A stretch of DNA of 64,000 nt from Paenibacillus wulumuqiensis (GTDB lineage: Bacteria > Bacillota > Bacilli > Paenibacillales > Paenibacillaceae), in the NCBI RefSeq assembly GCF_000971965.1, contig NZ_LAQP01000004.1, positions 186,001 through 250,000 of the forward strand, read 5' to 3'. Both the position numbers and the translations under genes were made by a program. The notes beneath the pieces were generated by a model, which made no database searches, was not told where the DNA came from, and saw nothing but the letters and a program-made list of their open reading frames with translations. Below, one piece after another: positions 26,065-34,160 of this stretch. The stretch's first letter is position 1. Every line of letters starts with the position of its first letter.

Positions 26065-28047
26065 ATGCCAGACCATACAAAGAATTCGTCAGCACAGAGC
26101 TGGCGCGCTGAAGCCGGGCATACCTCCTATCCTGTAGTGCCTGTCACGGATGACACATTCTGGCTGCAAAAGGCGGATATCAGCGAATCTGATTTTCTGC
26201 ATATTGAGGCACTGCTTGAGGAATCTCTCAAAGACTGGTATGAACAAAATCGCTCTATTCATAAAGTCCGGCATTCAGCCTGGTTTCTGCTGAATCATGA
26301 ACGCAAGTATATAGGAGGAATCGGCCTGCTGCCCGGACAGGAGTCCCTGATCCAGCAGATAGTGAGCCATCATCATTTGCATCCGGATACAGCGGATAAT
26401 CCTTCCATGGAACAGATCGAGACGGCTTATCAAGAAGTAATAACGATTCCTCTTTATACTCGCACGAGCGGCACATTGTTCGTGCTGCTCGGCTGTATTG
26501 CTCCGGCAGCAGATCCAATTACAGCCGATGATCTGGAGATGCTTGGGCTGCATTACAAATCCTTGTTTTACAAACGGTTTGAATATACGTTTGTTGCGGA
26601 TATGTTGAGCTCGCAGACGGTCATGGAGCGCGAAGCCCAGCGTCGTACCGTGCTGTTTCATATTATTCAGCGTATGTATGACAAATTCGAAGTAGATGCG
26701 ATCATTACGGAAATGTTTGCCATTGTGGATCAGATGTATCCGTTGGTGCGTTTTGAACTGCTGGTATCCCAGGGGGATCAGAATCTTAATCCGCGCGTCA
26801 AGCCGCTCATGCTGCAATCTTCGCTGGATGATATGCGCGTACGGACTTTTTCTACAGGTGAGGTATCGGTAACTGTTCATCCGGGCACAGATGGAGTTTC
26901 GGATAGGATGGAGGCTGCGATTCCTCTAATGGGCAAGCAGGGCATCTATGGTGTCTTTCATGTCGTTTCGGATTATCCGCTGGAGGAAGAAGATATGGAG
27001 CTGCTGGTTGTTATTTCCGAAGCGGCAGGTCGTACTTTTGAAAATGCGAGACTGTATGAACAGTCCCAGCTGCTCAACGAAGATCTGCGTCTGATCAACA
27101 ATATTACCCAGCGGCTGAACCAGAGTCTGAAACTGGAGGAAATATTTGAATTTGCAGTGGGAGAGCTGCTGAAAGTGTTCAAGGCAGAGCATGTGATTGT
27201 GCTGTATCTGAATCCGAAAACAGATCGGTTTGAGGTGGTATCCGGGAACGTTCCGGCTCTGGAAGGCGGTTCGGTCGGCAAAGACGAAGGTTATACAGGC
27301 CTTATTTACCGGAACAGAGAGCCGATTATGATGTCCGATTACTGCGGCGATCCAGGCAATGAATCCATATTCATGAAGGCAACTGCTTCCAACTCGATGA
27401 TTGCCTCGCCGCTGATGAGCAGCGGTGAAGTGAATGGAGCCATCTATCTGGGACATCCGCAGCGCCACTATTTCTCCTATGATAATTTCAAATTGCTGCA
27501 GGTGATCACTACCCATATCGGATTGTCCGTATCCAATGCTGCGCTTCATTCGGAAGTGCAGCGGATGGCAAGCCGGGATGCTCTGACCGGACTGTACCAG
27601 CGCAGGTATCTGGATGACTCCATCAGCAATTATCAGAGTGCTACCTACAGCGGATCGCTGCTGATGGTCGATATCGATAAATTCAAAGTGGTCAATGACA
27701 CCTATGGACATCAGGTAGGTGATGAGATCCTCAAGCAGGTGAGCCAGATTATTCAGCGGCTTATCCGTGAAGGCGATATTGCTGCCCGATGGGGCGGCGA
27801 AGAACTCGCAGTCTATTTTCCACAGGTAGATAAAAGTCGTGCTTATCATATTGCGGAAAATATCCGGAAAACGGTAAGTGCAGAAACCGATCCGCGAGTA
27901 ACCGTATCCGGCGGAGTCTCCGACTGGAACTGGAAGGACAAGGATGTCAGTGTAGAGTCCCTGTTTTATCGGGCTGATATGGCTTTATATCAGGCCAAGC
28001 ATAATGGACGCAATCAGATTCGAATGGATGCGGATATGCGCTCCTGA
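26065..28047 (+). CDS. GAF-domain diguanylate cyclase
   Basis: Cytoplasmic signalling protein of 660 residues expected to make cyclic di-GMP from GTP. The first ~340 residues hold a weakly conserved sensory part, probably with one GAF-like fold; residues about 342-500 form a clear GAF domain (LKLEEIFEFAVGELLKVF, then DEGYTGLIYRNREPIMMSDY). The GGDEF domain begins at RDALTGLYQRRYLDD and reads GGEEL at the active site near 575, with an inhibitory-site RxxD (REGD) five residues ahead and DIDKFKVVNDTYGH upstream. GGEEL instead of GGEEF is tolerated in active enzymes. No membrane helix. ATG 26065 follows AAGAGGAGG; the in-frame ATG 26041 precedes that site. Confidence 0.9.
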   Translation: MPDHTKNSSAQSWRAEAGHTSYPVVPVTDDTFWLQKADISESDFLHIEALLEESLKDWYEQNRSIHKVRHSAWFLLNHERKYIGGIGLLPGQESLIQQIVSHHHLHPDTADNPSMEQIETAYQEVITIPLYTRTSGTLFVLLGCIAPAADPITADDLEMLGLHYKSLFYKRFEYTFVADMLSSQTVMEREAQRRTVLFHIIQRMYDKFEVDAIITEMFAIVDQMYPLVRFELLVSQGDQNLNPRVKPLMLQSSLDDMRVRTFSTGEVSVTVHPGTDGVSDRMEAAIPLMGKQGIYGVFHVVSDYPLEEEDMELLVVISEAAGRTFENARLYEQSQLLNEDLRLINNITQRLNQSLKLEEIFEFAVGELLKVFKAEHVIVLYLNPKTDRFEVVSGNVPALEGGSVGKDEGYTGLIYRNREPIMMSDYCGDPGNESIFMKATASNSMIASPLMSSGEVNGAIYLGHPQRHYFSYDNFKLLQVITTHIGLSVSNAALHSEVQRMASRDALTGLYQRRYLDDSISNYQSATYSGSLLMVDIDKFKVVNDTYGHQVGDEILKQVSQIIQRLIREGDIAARWGGEELAVYFPQVDKSRAYHIAENIRKTVSAETDPRVTVSGGVSDWNWKDKDVSVESLFYRADMALYQAKHNGRNQIRMDADMRS

Positions 28048-28067
28048 GCCCATTTCAAGCATATAAG

Positions 28068-28113
28068 CAGCACAGCGGGTTACCCTTGAGGGAGGACCGG
28101 CTGTGCTTTTTTG
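28068..28113 (+). terminator. Terminator after diguanylate cyclase gene
   Basis: Arms AGCACAGCGGGTT and GGACCGGCTGTGCT followed by TTTTTT. Confidence 0.85.
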
Positions 28114-28200
28114 CAGAGGACAAAAAATGGGTGCTCATGGTACACTGTTTTTTGAATAATTAACCGTTGTTCAAAAACAGTTGGAAAAGGGGACGAGACA

Positions 28201-29316
28201 ATGCAGGATCCTAGAATAAAAGTGCTCGCCAGAAATCTGGTACAGTATTCCATTGATGTACAGCCAGGCGAGAATGTACTGGTCGAAATGATCGGCAGCG
28301 AGCGTGATCTGTTAAATGCAGTTATCCATGAGGTGGGCGCCAGAGGCGGGAATGTATTTGTACAGCTGACCGACCGCAAAGTGCAGCGTGCCATGCTGAT
28401 GAATGCAACCGAGGAAGGTCTGGCCGCATGGGCTGCACTTGATCTGGAGCGCATGAAGCAAATGCAGGGTTACATCGGTATTCGTGCCGGCGATAACATC
28501 AACGATCTGGCCGACGTGCCGGAAGAGAAGATCAAAATGTACAACCGACTCTATCAGCACACGGTACATAGCGAACAGCGTGTGAAGCACACCAAATGGG
28601 TCGTACTGCGTTATCCGAATGCGAGCATGGCACAGCTGGCTGGCATGAGTACAGAAGCTTTTGAAGACTTCTACTTTGATGTCTGCAACCTGGATTACGC
28701 CAAAATGGATAAAGCTCAGGACGCGCTGCAGGCGCTTATGGAGCGTACGGATAAAGTGCGTCTGGTCGGCAAAGACACCGATCTTGCCTTTTCCATCAAG
28801 GATATCGGTGCCAAAAAATGCTCCGGTCAGCGCAATATTCCCGATGGTGAAGTATTCAGCGCCCCTGTACGCGATTCGGTCAATGGTACGATCACGTACA
28901 ATACCCCGACTGTGTATAACGGTATCAGCTTCGAGCGGGTAACATTCCGTTTTGAGAACGGCAAGATCGTGGAAGCCTCGAGTAATGATACCGAGAAACT
29001 GAACAATATTCTGGATTCGGATGAAGGGGCACGTTATATCGGCGAATTCGCGATTGGCTTCAATCCACATATTCTGCATCCGATGAACGATATTCTGTTC
29101 GACGAGAAAATTGCCGGCAGTTTCCACTTCACGCCGGGACAGGCTTATGAAGAAACGGATAACGGCAACCGCTCTTCCATTCACTGGGATCTGGTATTTA
29201 TCCAGCGTCCGGAATACGGCGGCGGCGAGATTTACTTTGACGATGTGCTGATCCGCAAAGACGGCATCTTCGTACTGCCTGAGCTGGAAGCACTGAATCC
29301 CGAGAACCTGAAATAG
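28201..29316 (+). CDS. ampS: M29 family aminopeptidase
   Basis: Metal-dependent aminopeptidase of 371 residues, cytoplasmic, trimming N-terminal residues from peptides; Bacillus AmpS and streptococcal PepS are relatives. Family metal and catalytic regions are visible: GENVLVEM near the start, the HTVHSEQRVKHTKWVVLRYP segment, NIPDGEVFSAPV, GEFAIGFNPHI and the terminal RSSIHWDLVFIQRPEYGGGE. No signal peptide. SD AAGGGG, eight bases from ATG 28201. It is monocistronic, closed by a long hairpin at 29382-29442; the HPr-like gene follows beyond it. Confidence 0.92.
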   Translation: MQDPRIKVLARNLVQYSIDVQPGENVLVEMIGSERDLLNAVIHEVGARGGNVFVQLTDRKVQRAMLMNATEEGLAAWAALDLERMKQMQGYIGIRAGDNINDLADVPEEKIKMYNRLYQHTVHSEQRVKHTKWVVLRYPNASMAQLAGMSTEAFEDFYFDVCNLDYAKMDKAQDALQALMERTDKVRLVGKDTDLAFSIKDIGAKKCSGQRNIPDGEVFSAPVRDSVNGTITYNTPTVYNGISFERVTFRFENGKIVEASSNDTEKLNNILDSDEGARYIGEFAIGFNPHILHPMNDILFDEKIAGSFHFTPGQAYEETDNGNRSSIHWDLVFIQRPEYGGGEIYFDDVLIRKDGIFVLPELEALNPENLK

Positions 29317-29381
29317 GCAATATTCGCAGACATTACAGTACGTCTGCAAAATACTGTTATTCATAGCTTGATCAAATAGGC

Positions 29382-29442
29382 AAAAAGAGGTTATATATGG
29401 ATAGGGCGCCTGATAGGCGACTTCACGATATAACCTCTTTTT
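29382..29442 (+). terminator. Long terminator after ampS
   Basis: Perfect 15-base arms AAAAAGAGGTTATAT / ATATAACCTCTTTTT with a 30-base apical part holding a small CGCC/GGCG hairpin. A- and T-runs flank both sides. Confidence 0.8.
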
Positions 29443-29550
29443 CTCTGAAAACGGACCTAAGAAAGAAGTTGCATAAGAAAGCGTATTCATTTATGATGTA
29501 AGGGAAAACGAGGTTTAGTGAAATTCAAAGCAAAAGTAGGAGGGGTTCTC

Positions 29551-29805
29551 ATGGCAACCAGTAATACGAATAATGCAGCAGTAGTGGAGATTGCACAAAC
29601 TGCGGGTCAGTACACTTCTTCAATCGTACTGCAATATGAGACAAAGTTCATCGATGTCAAAAGTATCCTGGGACTGTTCACTACGCTGGTAGCCAATCAC
29701 GAATATGAGCTGCACGTACACGGACCGGATGAAGAAGCCGCAAGAGCGGCGGTTGTCGCTGCTTTTGAAAAGCATGGTCTGAGTGTCAAAGTTGCAGATA
29801 AGTAA
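29551..29805 (+). CDS. HPr-fold protein lacking the PTS histidine (Crh-like)
   Basis: An 84-residue HPr-like protein. When aligned on the regulatory serine (Ser38 in DVKSILGL, equal to HPr Ser46) and on the QTA of helix 1, the position of phospho-His15 is Asn7 and Arg17 is Ala9. The first strand is shortened. It therefore cannot carry enzyme I phosphate, but could still be phosphorylated by HPr kinase and act with CcpA, as Crh does in Bacillus (Crh has Gln15). ATG 29551 follows AGGAGGGG; a GTG at 29518 has no site. It ends in its own terminator. The role is inferred from fold and residues only. Confidence 0.8.
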   Translation: MATSNTNNAAVVEIAQTAGQYTSSIVLQYETKFIDVKSILGLFTTLVANHEYELHVHGPDEEAARAAVVAAFEKHGLSVKVADK

Positions 29806-29816
29806 AAAAATCAGGG

Positions 29817-29847
29817 ATGCTGCCGTCTGCATGACGGTAGCATTTTT
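29817..29847 (+). terminator. Terminator after HPr-like gene
   Basis: Arms ATGCTGCCGTC / GACGGTAGCAT, five-base loop, TTTT tail. Confidence 0.85.
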
Positions 29848-29982
29848 GGCTTTTTCATAGCATAAGGCATGACTTTTTGCAGTTCATTACCCTGCAAATA
29901 TGCAGAAAATGGAAGGATTACCGGGCAGCGGGGAACGATATTTTAAATATAAGGTATTTCCGCCCGATTTACAGGGAGGTTC

Positions 29983-30011
29983 TTGTATTGCCCTCCAATT
30001 TCGTCTAATAT
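29983..30011 (+). promoter_or_regulatory. Sigma-A promoter of ylaN
   Basis: TTGTAT (29983-29988), 17-base spacer, TAATAT (30006-30011). It lies inside the upstream in-frame extension of ylaN, which supports the ATG at 30058. Confidence 0.6.
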
Positions 30012-30057
30012 TAAGAATAGTAATGGCCGAGAGTTCTTGAACATGGGGGGGAAGAAC

Positions 30058-30357
30058 ATGACTTCATCTGATTTGCAAGAGCAGTTGAATATAAAAGCAT
30101 TAAATCTTCTTCAAGAAGATGCACATAAAATTGAAAAATTGATTGAAATCCAGATGGAGAATTTGGATACCCGTTACTGTCCTCTCTATGAGGAAGTGCT
30201 GGATACCCAGGTATACGGCTTTTCCAAAGAAGTGGATTTTGCTGTACGTGCTGGTCTGGTGTCGGATCCTGTAGGCAAGCAGCTCATCAGTAATCTGGAG
30301 CGCAATTTATCCGTATTGTATGAAGCGATGAATAATAAGACACAGTCTGCAGAGTAG
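30058..30357 (+). CDS. ylaN: YlaN (DUF1507) protein
   Basis: Small helical protein of 99 residues of the YlaN/DUF1507 family. The hallmark NLDTRYCPLYEEVLDTQVYG is followed by SKEVDFAVRAGLV, close to Bacillus YlaN. In Bacillus and Staphylococcus YlaN is linked to iron homeostasis and reported to bind Fur; it is important under iron limitation. No catalytic residues are known. ATG 30058 is selected because GGGGGGAAG precedes it and the promoter lies at 29983-30011. Monocistronic with a strong terminator. Confidence 0.93.
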   Translation: MTSSDLQEQLNIKALNLLQEDAHKIEKLIEIQMENLDTRYCPLYEEVLDTQVYGFSKEVDFAVRAGLVSDPVGKQLISNLERNLSVLYEAMNNKTQSAE

Positions 30358-30375
30358 CAGACTTGAATGACATAG

Positions 30376-30413
30376 AAATGCCTGTACCTCATTATGGGGT
30401 ACAGGCATTTTTT
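30376..30413 (+). terminator. Terminator after ylaN
   Basis: Arms AAATGCCTGTACC / GGTACAGGCATTT with TTTT tail. Confidence 0.9.
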
Positions 30414-30490
30414 GCTGTAAAAAAAGGATATCGCGAGAGTACGATACATACTATCGATCTGCCGTATTATCCATTTGCGGTCCGAACGGG

Positions 30491-30533
30491 AAAAGACCCC
30501 ATCCGCTGGCTATGTAGAGCAGCAGATGGAGTC
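30491..30533 (-). terminator. Terminator of the cation exchanger gene
   Basis: On the minus strand GACTCCATCTGCTG pairs with CAGCGGATGGGGTC (GT pair and a mismatch), followed by TTTT. Confidence 0.7.
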
Positions 30534-30557
30534 AATGTTGCAGGTGTATCTTACTTT

Positions 30558-31619
30558 CTAGACGAGATAGAAGGATACACCAAGAATGATATAGACGACG
30601 AGCAGCAGGGTACCTTCATACCAGTTGGTCGAACCGTCCTGGATAATCGACTTGGCGATAAAGACCGATACCATAATGGCTACCAGCTCCAGCGTCGTGA
30701 AGACGATATCCATCGTATTGCCCAGGAAGAAGCTTATAAAGATCAGTACAGGTGCTACGAACAGAGCAATCTGGAGACTGCTGCCGACTGCGATTTCGAC
30801 AGAAGCACCGATTTTGTTTTTCATGGCGAGCATGATCGCTGCACTGTGTTCAGCTGCATTACCGATGATAGCAACCACAAACGCACCGACGAACAGTTCA
30901 CTGAAGCCAAAGTCTTCGGTAAAGGTCTCCAGTGTGCCGACCAGCCATTCACTGACAAATGCCGTCATCACGGTTGCGATAACGAGATAGAGAATGGATC
31001 TGCCTTTGCTCCAGTCCGGTGACTCGTGTTCATCTCCGCCTTCACTGGCTACATCCGCGAGATAAGCCTTGTGGGTGAACATGGAGAAGACCAGCCAGGC
31101 GATATAGGACAGGATCAACAGCCCGGCAACAATGAGACTGAGCGTATCCACCTCGGTGCTGGTGATGGAGTGAGTGTTCAGGAACAGCGCCGGTACGAAC
31201 AGGGCGATCACTGCCACAATCATCAGCGAGCCGTTCATGCCGGCGAGGGAGATGTTGAAGTTCTGTACTTTGAACTTCACACCACCCGCGAAAATACTGA
31301 GACCGAGTACCAGCAGCAGGTTCCCGATAATGGAACCGGTCAGACTGGCTTTGACCATATCATACAGTCCTTCACGCAGCAGCATGATCGCGATGATCAG
31401 TTCTGCCGCATTGCCGAATGTGGCATTCAGGAAGCCGCCCAGCCGCTGTCCTGCATAGTGTGCCACGTTCTCTGTCGCACGTCCGAGGAATCCGGCTACC
31501 AGTATAACGGCAATCGCCGATACGATAAACTGGAGAATCGGATTCAGATGGGCATAATGAGCGACTGCACTGAGTATGAAGAAAATAATAAGCAGAATGG
31601 TTGATAGATTTTTTTTCAT
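30558..31619 (-). CDS. cax: Calcium/proton exchanger (CaCA family, YfkE/ChaA-like)
   Basis: Integral membrane antiporter of 353 residues with about 11 helices, exporting Ca2+ (or related cations) against protons. The two alpha-repeats are plain: NATFGNAAELIIAIMLLREG in the first half and GNAAEHSAAIMLAMKNKIG in the second, each with the conserved Gly-Asn-Ala-Ala-Glu. A loop rich in Asp/Glu/His between the halves (ASEGGDEHESPDWS) fits the family. SD GAGGTGG. It has a ~195-base leader behind a sigma-A-like promoter and is divergent from the Asp23 gene. Cation preference is not readable from sequence. Confidence 0.92.
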   Translation of the reverse strand: MKKNLSTILLIIFFILSAVAHYAHLNPILQFIVSAIAVILVAGFLGRATENVAHYAGQRLGGFLNATFGNAAELIIAIMLLREGLYDMVKASLTGSIIGNLLLVLGLSIFAGGVKFKVQNFNISLAGMNGSLMIVAVIALFVPALFLNTHSITSTEVDTLSLIVAGLLILSYIAWLVFSMFTHKAYLADVASEGGDEHESPDWSKGRSILYLVIATVMTAFVSEWLVGTLETFTEDFGFSELFVGAFVVAIIGNAAEHSAAIMLAMKNKIGASVEIAVGSSLQIALFVAPVLIFISFFLGNTMDIVFTTLELVAIMVSVFIAKSIIQDGSTNWYEGTLLLVVYIILGVSFYLV

Positions 31620-31822
31620 TGTGCCACCTCACTTTTGAATAGGTTTCTTTTTGATGTTCTACATACTGCTGATGCTTCCGTGAAAAGAAATGATGGGATG
31701 AACAGGGCTGCCGTACTCTGACGGTGTACCGTACGGCATAATCTTCCTATTCATTAACCAATCATTCACAACATATGACAGTGACCCGATTGCAGCCATA
31801 TGGGTATGAACATAGGAAGGAC
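31620..31822 (-). other. Leader of the cation exchanger gene
   Basis: About 195 bases between the promoter and start codon, without an open frame. It contains a perfect GCCGTAC / GTACGGC stem (31710-31716 with 31731-31737). I compared it by eye with the manganese yybP-ykoY motif and saw no match; its role is open. Confidence 0.4.
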
Positions 31823-31852
31823 ATCATACTAACTATGTAAATTCTTTAACAA
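31823..31852 (-). promoter_or_regulatory. Promoter of the cation exchanger gene
   Basis: On the minus strand TTGTTA (31847-31852), 18-base spacer, TATGAT (31823-31828). Confidence 0.5.
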
Positions 31853-31931
31853 TATACCCAAAATAAATGCAAATGTAAACGAAAGTGAACGAACGTTTCA
31901 GAGCCGCAAACAGCGGGTATAAATATTGTTT

Positions 31932-31960
31932 TTGAATATCTGGGCAATATGCAATAAAAT
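31932..31960 (+). promoter_or_regulatory. Sigma-A promoter of the Asp23 gene
   Basis: TTGAAT (31932-31937), 17-base spacer, TAAAAT (31955-31960); leader about 70 bases. Confidence 0.65.
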
Positions 31961-32039
31961 AGAGAGGTAAACATTATGGTTAGTTGCATCCATGCCGTAA
32001 TACTGCGAACAGGGATGCAAGCTTTGGAGGAGGATGGAC

Positions 32040-32432
32040 ATGACCGAATCATTACAGTTGGAGATGGGCACAATCAAAATTGCCGATGACGTCGTAGCAA
32101 AAGTGGCGGGCATGGCCGCACTGGAGACACCAGGCATTGCTGCTATGTCCGGCGGGTTATCCGAAGGATTCGCCAAACGTCTAAGCGGTAAAAATGTGCA
32201 AAAAGGGGTAACAGTTGAAGTCGGACAAAGTGAGGCAGCGATTGATCTGCGGATTATTGTACTGTACGAAACTCCGATTCATGAGGTATGTCGTATGCTC
32301 CAGCAAAATGTGCGTGAAGCAGTAGAGAACCTGACCGGTCTCAAAGTGGTTGAAGTAAATGTCAAAGTAGAAGGCGTAGCCTTCAAGGATGACATGATCG
32401 AGACCGAGCCGCCAGTTCGTTCCAGATCATAA
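32040..32432 (+). CDS. Asp23/Gls24 family envelope stress protein
   Basis: A 130-residue protein of the Asp23 family (Bacillus YloU and YqhY). Members are abundant, membrane-associated or cytosolic proteins tied to envelope stress or fatty-acid metabolism, without a known reaction. The core LGTIKIADDVVAKVAGMAAL-like opening (GTIKIADDVVAKVAGMAAL), GIAAMSGG, VTVEVGQSEAAIDLRIIV and the final GLKVVEVNVKVEGV are typical. ATG 32040 is chosen since GGAGGAGG abuts the ATG at 32034. It is a lone gene here, not beside the DAK2 gene at 60482 where a YloU-type gene commonly sits. Confidence 0.9.
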   Translation: MTESLQLEMGTIKIADDVVAKVAGMAALETPGIAAMSGGLSEGFAKRLSGKNVQKGVTVEVGQSEAAIDLRIIVLYETPIHEVCRMLQQNVREAVENLTGLKVVEVNVKVEGVAFKDDMIETEPPVRSRS

Positions 32433-32468
32433 TCAGACCTTACAACAGCATACTACGATTGCACATAC

Positions 32469-32498
32469 AAAAACGGCGGGGAATTCCCCGCCGTTTTT
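32469..32498. terminator. Bidirectional terminator between Asp23 gene and ftsW
   Basis: Perfect arms AAAAACGGCGGGG / CCCCGCCGTTTTT around AATT, serving convergent genes. Confidence 0.92.
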
Positions 32499-32517
32499 TA
32501 TATGGTTTATTCGTTTT

Positions 32518-33843
32518 TTATTTCATGCGCATGGAGACGGACTGACGGCGTGTATAGCCATTGCCGGACTCCTGCTTTTCAGCAAGTGCACGGTTGGTCT
32601 CGCGCGAGATACTGAGCATAATGCCCATACTCAGCATCATGATCACGAGTGACGTACCACCATAGCTGATAAATGGCAGTGGTACACCGGTCAGCGGGAT
32701 CGTCTTGGTGACGCCGCCGATATTGATAAAGGCCTGGATCGCAAACAGCCCCATAATACCAACACCGGCCAGCGTACCGAAAATATCCGGACACCTCAGT
32801 GAAATGATAATGCCTCGCCAGATAAAGTAGGCATATACCAGCAGGAACAGCACCGTGCCGATCAACCCAAATTCCTCACCGATAATGGCAAAAATAAAGT
32901 CATTATATGGATTGGGCAGATAATGCAGCTTTTGGATACTTTTACCGAAGCCGGCACCGGTCACACCGCCTTCGCCGATCGCGGTAAGGGACTGAATCAT
33001 GTTATAACCGCTGCCCCTTTCATCCTTGAAGGGGTCAATGTAAGCCTGAATCCGGTCAGCTCTGTAATTGCCCTTGGTCGGTTCATCCTTTTCGAACAGG
33101 GAGTTGATCCCGAATACGATGGCCGCTCCCAGCGCAAGCAGCATAACAGACGCCAGAATATGCTTCATACTGGCTCCGCCCACATAAATGATCAGTCCGG
33201 CTGTTGCCACGAGAATCATACATGAACCAAGGTCAGGCTGCAGCATGATCAGTCCGGCGACCAGTCCGACAATCAGCATTACCGGAATGTAGCCGGTACG
33301 CAGATCCCGCAGTCTGTCGCCTTTCTTGGCAATCAATGCCGAGAGGTAAAGGATAACGGCCAGCTTGGCAAATTCCGCTGGCTGAATGGAAGCACCGCCG
33401 GGAAGATGAATCCAGCTTCGGGCACCGTTCAAATGGACACCAAAAACCAGAACGGCCAGCAGCAGCACAAGTGTCACGAGAAAAAAAGGTGCAAACCATT
33501 TTTTGTATTTGCTGTAGTGGGCCTTCATGGCGAAGAACATCGCTATCGTGCCAATAATGGCGAATATAATATGACGCTTCGTAAAATAGAGTGCATCATT
33601 ATTGTAATTGGCATTGGTCAGTGCAAGACTCGAGCTGGCACTGAATACCATCAGAATCCCAAAGCCGATCAGCACAAAAGTCAGGACGAGCAATTGAAAA
33701 TCGGGTGCGCCCTTTTTGATCACTTTGGGAGGTGACTGTGAAGGTCTGGGCATATTGCGAACATTGGAATTTTTGGAACGGTAACGGTCTGCAATACTCT
33801 GGTTGGTGGAAGATCTCGATGTAGTTTGTCTTATTTTATTCAT
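32518..33843 (-). CDS. ftsW: FtsW/RodA/SpoVE-type SEDS glycosyltransferase
   Basis: Polytopic peptidoglycan polymerase of 441 residues that works with a class B PBP at the septum. After a basic Ser/Arg-rich cytoplasmic tail (1-45) come about ten helices with SEDS signatures: FSASSSLAL in helix 1, IHLPGGASIQPAEFAKLA, LQPDLGSCMI with the catalytic-loop Asp, LPNPYNDFIFAIIGEEFG and PLPFISYGGTS near the C-terminus. This is the FtsW/SpoVE branch rather than RodA; FtsW is preferred because SpoVE normally sits in the murein cluster, which is absent. Lone leftward gene; GGGGAT precedes the ATG. Confidence 0.88.
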   Translation of the reverse strand: MNKIRQTTSRSSTNQSIADRYRSKNSNVRNMPRPSQSPPKVIKKGAPDFQLLVLTFVLIGFGILMVFSASSSLALTNANYNNDALYFTKRHIIFAIIGTIAMFFAMKAHYSKYKKWFAPFFLVTLVLLLAVLVFGVHLNGARSWIHLPGGASIQPAEFAKLAVILYLSALIAKKGDRLRDLRTGYIPVMLIVGLVAGLIMLQPDLGSCMILVATAGLIIYVGGASMKHILASVMLLALGAAIVFGINSLFEKDEPTKGNYRADRIQAYIDPFKDERGSGYNMIQSLTAIGEGGVTGAGFGKSIQKLHYLPNPYNDFIFAIIGEEFGLIGTVLFLLVYAYFIWRGIIISLRCPDIFGTLAGVGIMGLFAIQAFINIGGVTKTIPLTGVPLPFISYGGTSLVIMMLSMGIMLSISRETNRALAEKQESGNGYTRRQSVSMRMK

Positions 33844-34160
33844 TCATGTATCCCCGGTAATGGAACGGATATGTACAAATCTGCAGCACGGTTGTCTGTG
33901 TTCAGACAATTTTTCATCATGCACAAATCCTCCTTTTGAAATAAAAGCATTTAATTATGTTAAGTTTATCTTTCATGATAGTACGTTTTAAAAGCAGGTG
34001 CAAGCTTTTGCTTGCTTTTGGAAGAGTATGGAGAAATGCATTTTACAAAAGATCCTTTTTGCTTCAAAATAATGCCTAACCAATTATTTAACCTGCTTTA
34101 TACAATTGAAACATATACACATGGCCAAATTCATTATAAAGCGAAGGGATGGAATTGCAG
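33844..34160 (+). other. Intergenic region between ftsW and M20 gene
   Basis: AT-rich, no gene seen. A short CAAGC/GCTTG hairpin with TTTT lies at 34001-34018. No clear promoter could be assigned to either side. Confidence 0.4.

Noticed and set aside
30363-31022. 219-codon rightward frame over the cation exchanger gene
   Set aside because: Antisense to an unmistakable transporter and begins inside the ylaN terminator.
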